Below the pieces are notes generated by a model. The model searched no databases. It was not told the DNA's origin and saw nothing but the letters and a program-made list of their open reading frames with translations. 64,000 nucleotides of DNA from positions 62,001 to 126,000 of the forward strand of contig NZ_JAALGD010000004.1 in assembly GCF_011059135.1 (NCBI RefSeq), written 5' to 3'. The position numbers and the translations under genes are program-made. Shown here one piece after another: positions 57,788 through 64,000 of this stretch (positions are counted from its first letter, which is position 1; each line of letters starts with the position of its first letter). Source of the DNA: Brevibacillus sp. SYP-B805. GTDB lineage: Bacteria; Bacillota; Bacilli; Brevibacillales; Brevibacillaceae.

Positions 57788-58837
57788 ATGAGGCCATTTG
57801 TCAGCATCGGCTTGATCGTTATCGTCGGGCTGCTTGCCGCTGTCCTGACCGGGTTCCGGACCGACCTGCTGTTCGGATCCAGGGGATACGACGAGGAGCA
57901 GGAAGGACTGAAGCAGCGGATCGTGATCAAATTCAGCCATGTCGTCGCGGAAAATACGCCCAAAGGGCTGGCCGCCGAGCGGTTCGCCAAGCTGGTTCGG
58001 GAAAAAACGAACGGCAGGGTGGAGGTACAGGTGTTTCCGAACGGCATCCTCTATTCCGATACAACGGAGATTCCCGCCCTGCTGGACGGAGAGATCCAGA
58101 TGATCGCTCCCGCCTTCTCCATGCTGTCCAACGTGATTCCCGCCTGGTCGGTCATGGATCTGCCCTATGCGTTCCGCGACCAGCAGGATGTGGAGAAAGC
58201 CTTTCAGGGCGAGATCGGCAAGAAGCTGTTTCAGACCCTGGAGTCCCGGAACATGAAAGGGCTGGCCTTTTGGCGCAACGGGTTCAAGCAGATGACAAGC
58301 CGCAAGCCGATCCGCACCCTGGATGATTTTGCCGGCCAGCGCTTTCGCATCATGCAAAGCAAGGTGCTGGAAACGCAGTTCAGGACCCTGCACGCCACCC
58401 CTGTCAGCATGCCCTTTAACGAGGTGTTTCCCAATCTGGAGAAGGGGCTGGCGGATGGCGGGGAAAATACCATTTCCAATATCTACTCCAAACGGTTATA
58501 CCAGGTGCAGAAATACATGACGATCAGCAATCACGGGTATCTGGGCTACGCCGTCATCATGAACGAATCCTTTTGGAACAAGCTGCCCCCTGATATTCAG
58601 GCGAAGATCATGGAGGCGATGGAGGAGACGACCGCCTGGAACTATCAAACGGCGTTGGCCATGAACGACAGCCAGCTGAAGCTGTTGAAAGAGCGGACCG
58701 ATTTGCAGATCCATGTGCTCACACCGGAAGAAAAAGCCCAATGGCAGCAGGCGCTGCAGCCCGTCTATGCGGCGCATGCGGAAGCCATCGGAAAAGAGCT
58801 GATGACCAGCCTCGAGCAGTTGCGGAAGCAGAGGTAA
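57788..58837 (+). CDS. dctB: DctP-family C4-dicarboxylate-binding protein (DctB-like)
   Basis: 349 residues of the TRAP-transporter DctP solute-binding fold. An N-terminal helix (SIGLIVIVGLLAAVLTGF) anchors it outside the membrane. The body has IVIKFSHVVAENTPKGLAAERFAKLV, VFPNGILYSDTTEIPALLDGEIQM, the conserved Arg of GQRFRIMQSKVLE and FPNLEKGLADGGENTI. No TRAP membrane subunits are nearby. As in B. subtilis, where DctB works with the DctS sensor, it most likely senses or presents dicarboxylate to the kinase rather than feeding a TRAP pump. Confidence 0.88.
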   Translation: MRPFVSIGLIVIVGLLAAVLTGFRTDLLFGSRGYDEEQEGLKQRIVIKFSHVVAENTPKGLAAERFAKLVREKTNGRVEVQVFPNGILYSDTTEIPALLDGEIQMIAPAFSMLSNVIPAWSVMDLPYAFRDQQDVEKAFQGEIGKKLFQTLESRNMKGLAFWRNGFKQMTSRKPIRTLDDFAGQRFRIMQSKVLETQFRTLHATPVSMPFNEVFPNLEKGLADGGENTISNIYSKRLYQVQKYMTISNHGYLGYAVIMNESFWNKLPPDIQAKIMEAMEETTAWNYQTALAMNDSQLKLLKERTDLQIHVLTPEEKAQWQQALQPVYAAHAEAIGKELMTSLEQLRKQR

Positions 58838-58856
58838 CGCGCTGCTCTTTTTTTGT

Positions 58857-58924
58857 GACCAAAACGCGACCAAAACGAACAATATGACCGTATTCTTCCC
58901 AAGCGTTCCCAAATCTTTTACAAT
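58857..58924 (+). promoter_or_regulatory. dctA promoter with two sets of direct repeats
   Basis: Two exact copies of GACCAAAACG start 11 bases apart (58857 and 58868). Further on, TTCCCAA occurs twice 10 bases apart (58896, 58906), the first overlapping a -35 position. TACAAT (58919-58924) is 17 bases after TTCCCA. Helically phased direct repeats upstream of a poor -35 are typical of an activator such as DctR. Confidence 0.6.
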
Positions 58925-58969
58925 GATCCCGTCGTTAAAGCGCTTACATTGCGGAAAGGATGTGAAACG

Positions 58970-60232
58970 ATGCGGATCAATTTTCGGAATTTGACGGTAC
59001 AGGTACTCATTGCAATTATCCTCGGTGTGTTGGTCGGCCACTTTTTCCCGAAATTCGGGGCAGAGCTGAAAGTGCTTGCCGACATCTTCGTCAAACTGAT
59101 CAAGATGGTGATTCCTCCCATCGTCTTCTTTACGATCGTGACCGGAATCGCCGGCATGGGCGACATGAAGAAGGTGGGGAAAATCGGGGGAAAAGCCCTG
59201 ATCTATTTTGAGATCGTTACCACCATCGCCCTCGCCATCGGGATTGTGGTGGTCAATCTGGTAAAACCCGGCGTTGGCATCGATATGAGTACCGCCGGCA
59301 GCCAGGACATCAGCAAGTACACCAAAGCGGCGGAAGAAACGAGCCACGGCTTCGTGGACTTTATCGTCAGCATCATCCCGGACAACTTTGTGGCCGCGAT
59401 GGCGAAAGGGGATTTGCTGCCCATTCTCTTCTTCGCCCTGCTGTTTGGCCTTTCGCTGGCAGCGATGGGCTCCAAGGCCGATGCGGTCATCCAGCTGTTT
59501 GACAAATTGACCCACGGCTTTTTCGGCATCGTAAACATGATCATGAAGGTCTCCCCGATCGCCGCATTCGGCGCCATGTCCTACACCATCGGCAATTTCG
59601 GCATCGATTCCCTGTCCAACCTTGCCAAGCTGATGGCATCGGTATACCTGACGATGTTCCTGTTCATCATTGGCGTCCTTGGGCTGATCGCCCGCTACTA
59701 TCAGTTCAACATTTTCTCGTTTATCAAATATATTCGCGAGGAAATCATGCTCGTGCTGGGTACCTCCTCCTCCGAGTCCGCCCTGCCGAGGATGATGGAG
59801 CGTCTGGAGAAATACGGCTGTTCCAAGTCCGTGGTGGGGTTGGTGATTCCGACAGGCTACTCGTTCAACCTGGACGGTACGGCGATCTATCTCTCCATGG
59901 CGGCCATCTTCATTGCCCAGGCATACGGCATCGATTTGACGATCTGGCAGGAGCTGACGCTTCTGGGGATCCTGATGCTCACCTCCAAAGGGGCTGCCGG
60001 CGTTACCGGTTCCGGATTTATCACCCTGGCCGCCACGCTGGCTGCCTTCCCGATGATTCCCGTGGAAGGGATTGCGCTCCTGCTGGGGGTTGACCGCTTC
60101 ATGTCGGAGGCGCGGGCCATTACCAACCTGATCGGTAATGGTGTGGCTACCGTCGTCATAGCCAAGTCGGAAAACGAGTTCCATCCGGCCGATGCGGCGG
60201 AGAGGGAGAATGCGCCTGTGGTGAGTGCATAA
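58970..60232 (+). CDS. dctA: Dicarboxylate/amino acid:cation symporter (DctA/GltP type)
   Basis: 420 residues, with eight helices and two re-entrant loops of the DAACS family. It has the serine-rich [15 protein letters not shown] loop, the substrate motif [17 protein letters not shown], the [16 protein letters not shown] loop and the late [16 protein letters not shown]. It imports succinate, fumarate or malate, or possibly glutamate/aspartate, with cations. Its place beside dctBSR favours C4-dicarboxylates. The ATG at 58970 follows AAAGGATG. An upstream in-frame GTG/ATG overlaps that site. Confidence 0.92.
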   Translation: MRINFRNLTVQVLIAIILGVLVGHFFPKFGAELKVLADIFVKLIKMVIPPIVFFTIVTGIAGMGDMKKVGKIGGKALIYFEIVTTIALAIGIVVVNLVKPGVGIDMSTAGSQDISKYTKAAEETSHGFVDFIVSIIPDNFVAAMAKGDLLPILFFALLFGLSLAAMGSKADAVIQLFDKLTHGFFGIVNMIMKVSPIAAFGAMSYTIGNFGIDSLSNLAKLMASVYLTMFLFIIGVLGLIARYYQFNIFSFIKYIREEIMLVLGTSSSESALPRMMERLEKYGCSKSVVGLVIPTGYSFNLDGTAIYLSMAAIFIAQAYGIDLTIWQELTLLGILMLTSKGAAGVTGSGFITLAATLAAFPMIPVEGIALLLGVDRFMSEARAITNLIGNGVATVVIAKSENEFHPADAAERENAPVVSA

Positions 60233-60270
60233 GGCAGCCATGCGATGCCCAACCGGCTGTTCACACAAAG

Positions 60271-60299
60271 AACCCGTTCGTGACCGTGACGAACGGGTT
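60271..60299. terminator. Bidirectional terminator between dctA and the export operon
   Basis: A perfect 11-bp inverted repeat AACCCGTTCGT / ACGAACGGGTT with a 7-base loop lies between convergent genes. Confidence 0.8.
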
Positions 60300-60334
60300 C
60301 TTCTGCGTTTCGCCATCTTCGCGACGGGAAAAGG

Positions 60335-61495
60335 CTATTCCCCGACCGCGTTTTGCAGCGTAAGGACGGCGATATTGTAGTTTTTGACGGCTTCGTTATA
60401 TTGATTCTCGCTCTTGGTGTATGCCTCTTCCACTTCGACGACTTCATAAGAGGTGGCCAAGCCGTTTTCATAACGGATTTTCATCGCCCGGTAGTTTTCG
60501 GCGGCCAGTTCTTTCGCCTTCTCGTACGTCTCCATATTGGTTTTCGAAGACTGCAGGTTATCAAAGGCCTGCATCACTTCAACCATGATGCCGCGCTTGG
60601 TTTCTTCCACATTGGCCTTCGCCTTTTCCAGCTGGTTGCGCGCGATTTTTCCCTGGTAACTGGAGAGGATCGAATACTTGCTGTAAAGCTCGACAGTGAG
60701 TTCTGCAAGTTTCTCTTCTTCCTGACTTTGCTGAATTTCATAGCGCTGTTTGAGCGCCAAGTCAAGCGCCTGCTCCAAACTCGTGATGTCCGGCTTCAGC
60801 AGCTGCGTGGAATCCTCCAGCTTCCACGATTTCGTCAGATCCACGCCCAGGTAGTGGTTCAGATTCAACCAGGCCGCTTTCAAACCGTTTTGCGCGCTCT
60901 CCAGCGAGGCTTTCGCATTCTGGACGCTCACTTCCGCTTGGGTAACGTCCGTCTTCGCGGCTGCTCCGGCTTCCAACTTTGCCTTCACCATGGAGAGATT
61001 GGTCTCCGCGCGCTGCAGGCTTTGTTCCTGCAGCTCCACTTCCTTTTGGGCGTTGATGCATGCATAGTAACGTTTTTGCACCTCGAGCTTGGCCGCGCTC
61101 TCTGCTGCTTTTAACGAGAGCTGGTTGATTTTCTTGGTTGCCTCGATTTGTGCCTCATTGTAGTATTTCTGTTTGGCCGCATCCACCGATTCGATGTCAT
61201 CCCCATCGATCTCTTTCACCTGCGCCCTGACCAATCTGCCATTCGTATCTGCCGTATCCATATCAATCCGCAGCATGGCCAGGTCATGATTGGAGGCAAG
61301 CGCGATCTCAATGGCCTTGGCCAGCGTCAACGTTTCCGGGCTCTGTGACTGGCTCTGTGACGCAGAGGATGCCGGTGCCGAAAGCGTGCCTGGATCCGCG
61401 GCTGCGCTCCCCGCCAGGATCGGAGCGGTTGGCAGCAGGCAGGCAGCGGCCAGCGCAAGGGCTGCCCATCTTTTTTGCGCGTGGGGTCGTCTCAT
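60335..61495 (-). CDS. TolC-family outer-membrane-efflux-like protein
   Basis: 386 residues. It has a signal peptide (ALALAAACLLPTAPILAGSA), a Ser/Gln-rich linker, then the two-fold TolC helical repeat: LTLAKAIEIALASNHDLAMLRIDM opening, the repeat QKRYYACINAQKEVELQEQSLQRAETNLSMVKAKLEAGAAAKTDVTQAE (in parts) and VEVEEAYTKSENQYNEAVKNYNIAVLTLQNAVG at the end. No lipobox and no clear beta-barrel strands, so it may be a soluble or wall-associated tunnel. It is the last gene of a MacAB-like export operon. TolC-like proteins occur in several monoderm Bacillota, with unclear roles. Confidence 0.88.
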   Translation of the reverse strand: MRRPHAQKRWAALALAAACLLPTAPILAGSAAADPGTLSAPASSASQSQSQSPETLTLAKAIEIALASNHDLAMLRIDMDTADTNGRLVRAQVKEIDGDDIESVDAAKQKYYNEAQIEATKKINQLSLKAAESAAKLEVQKRYYACINAQKEVELQEQSLQRAETNLSMVKAKLEAGAAAKTDVTQAEVSVQNAKASLESAQNGLKAAWLNLNHYLGVDLTKSWKLEDSTQLLKPDITSLEQALDLALKQRYEIQQSQEEEKLAELTVELYSKYSILSSYQGKIARNQLEKAKANVEETKRGIMVEVMQAFDNLQSSKTNMETYEKAKELAAENYRAMKIRYENGLATSYEVVEVEEAYTKSENQYNEAVKNYNIAVLTLQNAVGE

Positions 61496-61519
61496 CTGTG
61501 CTCCTCCATTCTCCCGTGA

Positions 61520-62737
61520 TTATTCGTACCGCAGCGCATCGATCGGTTTCAACTGAGACGCTTTCCGCGCCGGATAGACGCCGAAGATCACCCCGACCAG
61601 CATCGAGGACAAAAATGCATACAGCATCGGAGGCAGGCTGATGGACGTGGGCAAACCGGCGAGTTTGCCGATCAACAACACGCCCCCGATTCCCACCAGA
61701 ATCCCCGCGATCCCCCCGAGCAGGCTTAAGGTCACGGATTCGATCAAGAACTGGCGCTGGATGTCCCAGCGGGTCGCCCCGATCGCCTTGCGGATGCCGA
61801 TTTCGCGCGTCCGTTCCGTCACCGAGACCAGCATGATATTCATGATGCCAATCCCGCCCACAACCAGCGAGATGGCCGCGATGCCCGACAACAGGGCGGT
61901 CATCACGCTGGTCACACTCTGCGCCGTACTCAGAATGTCCGTTTGGGAGCGAATCTGGAAGTCATCGCTATCCTTCGGCTTCAGATGGTGCCGGGCTCTC
62001 AGCGTCGCTTGGACATCCGCCTGGGCCAGGGCCATCTGCTCCGCAGAGACTGCGGATACATAAATCGTGCCGACGTTTTTCCCCCCTGTTATCCTGTCCA
62101 TGGCCGTCGTAACAGGGATAATCACTTTGTCGTCATTATTCGTCATCCCCGAGCTTCCCTTGCTTTGCAGGACACCGATGATTTCGAACGGAATCTTGTT
62201 GATTTGAATGGTTTGGCCGACGGGATTTGCCCCGGCGTCGCCAAACAGATTGCTGACCACTTCCGTTCCGACGACGGCCACATTGGCCCGTTCCTTCACT
62301 TCCAGATGGTTGAAAAATCTCCCCTGCTGCACGTCCGTGTTGCGCACCTGCAGATAGGATTCGCTGGTGCCTTCGAGCGAGGTCGAGTAGTTCTTGTTGC
62401 GCCAGACGAGTTGCGCCCTGCCGTTGATGCTGGGAGCCACCCCGGCAACGGATTCATTTTGCGCAATGGCCTCCGCATCCGCCAGCGTCAACGTGTTCAG
62501 CGACCCCGCGCCCAGGCTGATCTGCCCTTGTCTCGCCTGCCCCGGGGAGACGATCAACAGGTTGCTTCCCAGCCCGTTGATTTGCGAGGCGACATTGGCG
62601 GAAGCCCCTTCCCCGATGGCCACCATGGCGATCACGGCGGAAACCCCGATGATGATGCCCAGCATCGTCAGGAACGAGCGCAGCTTGTTGGTTTGGATGC
62701 TGCGCAATGAGACGCGTACGCTTTCCCAAAAATTCAT
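61520..62737 (-). CDS. MacB-type ABC transporter permease
   Basis: 405 residues of the MacB_PCD plus FtsX type. Helix 1 ([20 protein letters not shown]) is followed by an extracellular domain of about 230 residues, then three helices ([33 protein letters not shown] opening, [36 protein letters not shown]). It has no fused ATPase. The ATPase is encoded separately upstream. The ATG at 62737 overlaps the ATPase stop codon (ATGA). It probably moves peptides or drugs outward by a mechanotransmission mechanism. Confidence 0.92.
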   Translation of the reverse strand: MNFWESVRVSLRSIQTNKLRSFLTMLGIIIGVSAVIAMVAIGEGASANVASQINGLGSNLLIVSPGQARQGQISLGAGSLNTLTLADAEAIAQNESVAGVAPSINGRAQLVWRNKNYSTSLEGTSESYLQVRNTDVQQGRFFNHLEVKERANVAVVGTEVVSNLFGDAGANPVGQTIQINKIPFEIIGVLQSKGSSGMTNNDDKVIIPVTTAMDRITGGKNVGTIYVSAVSAEQMALAQADVQATLRARHHLKPKDSDDFQIRSQTDILSTAQSVTSVMTALLSGIAAISLVVGGIGIMNIMLVSVTERTREIGIRKAIGATRWDIQRQFLIESVTLSLLGGIAGILVGIGGVLLIGKLAGLPTSISLPPMLYAFLSSMLVGVIFGVYPARKASQLKPIDALRYE

Positions 62738-63462
62738 GCCATCACTTCCGCTTCCTGAAGAGTGGCCCATCTTCTGGCGGTGACCAATTCGTTGGAAACC
62801 ACCTGCCCATCCCGAAAACGGACGATGCGTTTCGCATATTCCGCAATATCCGGCTCGTGGGTAACCAGAATGATGGTCTTGCCTGCCTCGTTCAGCTGTT
62901 GAAAAATATGCATGATCTCCATGCTGGTTTTCGTATCCAGCGCACCGGTCGGTTCGTCGGCCAACAGCAGCACCGGATGATTGACCAGCGCCCGGGCAAT
63001 GGATACCCGCTGCTGCTGTCCGCCCGACAGCTCATTGGGCTTGTTGGCAAGGCGATCGCCCAATCCCACGCTCTCCAGCGCCTGAATGGCCCTCTCCCGT
63101 CGTTCCTTCGCGGGTACCCCCGCATAGAGAAGGGGAAGCTCCACATTCTCCACCGCGCTCGTTCTCGGCAGCAGATTGAAATTCTGAAAGACAAAACCGA
63201 TCTTTCTGTTCCGGATGATCGCCAGTTCATCATCATCTGCTTCCGATACGGGATGACCATCCAGGTAAAATTCTCCGGAAGTGGGTTTGTCCAGGCACCC
63301 GATCACATTCATCATGGTGGATTTGCCGGAGCCGGATGGCCCCATGATGGCCACAAAGTCTCCTTCTTCAATGGCCAGATTGACACCGCGGAGCGCCTGT
63401 ATCTCCTGATCGCCGATCCGGTAGATTTTGGTGACGTTCTCCATCGCAATGACGGTTTTCAT
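62734..63462 (-). CDS. ABC transporter ATP-binding protein (LolD/MacB class)
   Basis: 242 residues. Walker [10 protein letters not shown]-loop [26 protein letters not shown], signature [15 protein letters not shown], Walker [13 protein letters not shown] and H-loop [12 protein letters not shown] are all intact. It powers the MacB-type permease encoded next. The start at 63462 is seven bases after GGGGGAG and one base after the adaptor stop codon. Confidence 0.95.
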   Translation of the reverse strand: MKTVIAMENVTKIYRIGDQEIQALRGVNLAIEEGDFVAIMGPSGSGKSTMMNVIGCLDKPTSGEFYLDGHPVSEADDDELAIIRNRKIGFVFQNFNLLPRTSAVENVELPLLYAGVPAKERRERAIQALESVGLGDRLANKPNELSGGQQQRVSIARALVNHPVLLLADEPTGALDTKTSMEIMHIFQQLNEAGKTIILVTHEPDIAEYAKRIVRFRDGQVVSNELVTARRWATLQEAEVMA

Positions 63463-63463
63463 G

Positions 63464-64000
63464 CTATCTCCCCCTTCTCGACCCGCCGCCTTGCACACCC
63501 ATAACCGGTCCTCCCATCCCCTGACCGCCAAAACCCGGGAATCCGCCCATCCCGTTTGTCTGTCCCCGGTTGGAAGACGTTGACGAAGAGGGATTCAACA
63601 TCATGACAATCTGATCCCCTTCGTTTAATCCGGAGGTGATTTCCACCTTGTCGGAAGCGTAGTAACCGATCGTGACCGGCTGGAAGCGATAGGGGAGCGC
63701 ATTTTTTCCTTCTCCCGCCGCCGCTGAATCGGAAGAGCCATTAACCGCTACATACACGCCGTCCCTGCCGTTCTGGGTCTTTAAAGCCGCCGGTGGAACA
63801 ACCAGCACATTGCGATGGGTTCCCACCTCAATGGTGATATTGACGGTCATGCCGGTTTTGAGCAGATTCTCCTTGTTGTCAACCGACAGAAGAACCTGGT
63901 ACGTCGTGACGCCTGACTCCGTCTTTGCCTCCGGATATACGAGCGTCACCTTTCCGGTAAATTCCTTGTCGCTGTAAGAGTTCGAGGTGAAGGTAGCCGA
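63464..64000 (-). CDS. MacA/HlyD-type efflux adaptor, N-terminus cut by window edge
   Basis: The last 178 residues of a periplasmic-adaptor-type protein. The visible part is the beta-barrel and membrane-proximal domains: [65 protein letters not shown]. The tail is a Gly-rich, low-complexity end ([15 protein letters not shown]). The signal anchor, hairpin and lipoyl parts lie beyond base 64000. It would link the ABC permease to the TolC-like protein. Confidence 0.9.
   Translation of the reverse strand, partial: SATFTSNSYSDKEFTGKVTLVYPEAKTESGVTTYQVLLSVDNKENLLKTGMTVNITIEVGTHRNVLVVPPAALKTQNGRDGVYVAVNGSSDSAAAGEGKNALPYRFQPVTIGYYASDKVEITSGLNEGDQIVMMLNPSSSTSSNRGQTNGMGGFPGFGGQGMGGPVMGVQGGGSRRGR

Noticed and set aside
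57788-58393. Extension of the DctS frame across dctB on the minus strand
   Set aside because: It runs antisense through the dctB start and the intergenic promoter region. The kinase domain order begins only near 57694.

Overview
The window reads as a chromosome segment of a moderately GC-rich, endospore-forming Bacillota, most likely Paenibacillaceae and Brevibacillus-like. This is inferred from the block pfkA-accA-accD-malic enzyme-dnaE followed by ytpI and ytoI, a set of YheC/YheD ATP-grasp coat-associated proteins, the cotJABC operon, strong Gram-positive Shine-Dalgarno sites and many intrinsic terminators. I see no rRNA, tRNA, CRISPR array or prophage.

Layout. 1-8.7 kb: glycolysis, fatty-acid initiation and anaplerosis (pfkA, accA, accD, a small DUF2007-like protein, a FadR-type regulator, malic enzyme) and the replicative polymerase dnaE. 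8.8-12.1 kb: an AT-rich acquired island (SLH protein, IS1595-like transposase, acetyltransferase, decayed gene) sitting where B. subtilis keeps ytrH-ytrI-nrnA. 12.1-16.6 kb: ytpI, an ArsR-type regulator, a YiaA-like protein, ytoI and a DUF445 protein (yheB). 16.6-22.7 kb: four tandem YheC/YheD-type ATP-grasp genes behind a SigmaK-like promoter, then a protein built from four PGFAGT repeats. 22.7-27.2 kb: small redox and hypothetical genes, a riboswitch-controlled PAS histidine kinase and an EamA transporter. 27.3-35.5 kb: a complete-looking amino-sugar/peptidoglycan recycling operon (RpiR regulator, serine hydrolase, sugar ABC transporter, BadF-type kinase, murQ, nagA). 35.6-38.3 kb: glycolate oxidase glcDF, then a 760-base gene-free stretch holding a large folded element. 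39-41.3 kb: a copper-amine-oxidase-N-domain protein and an SAH/MTA deaminase.

41.3-52.5 kb is the most unusual part. Two transcription units, each headed by a class I c-di-GMP riboswitch with its own intrinsic terminator, encode a membrane DUF5317 protein, a 25-residue peptide, a membrane HD-GYP protein fused to an RsbW-like ATPase, a dCache/HAMP sensor, two STAS anti-anti-sigma-like proteins, a PP2C phosphatase, a Jag-N/DUF342 (FapA) protein and, in the second unit, a Cys-rich protein with a related ATPase module. A third such riboswitch controls the histidine kinase at 24.4 kb. The arrangement suggests a pathway in which c-di-GMP gates a partner-switching phosphorelay. I do not know it as a described system.

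52.6-64 kb: DUF1657 protein, cotJABC, a MarR regulator, two small hypotheticals, a dctBSR-dctA-type C4-dicarboxylate sensing and uptake locus, and a MacAB-like export set with a TolC-family protein, remarkable in a monoderm. Both window edges cut genes: pfkA loses its C-terminus and the adaptor protein its N-terminus.
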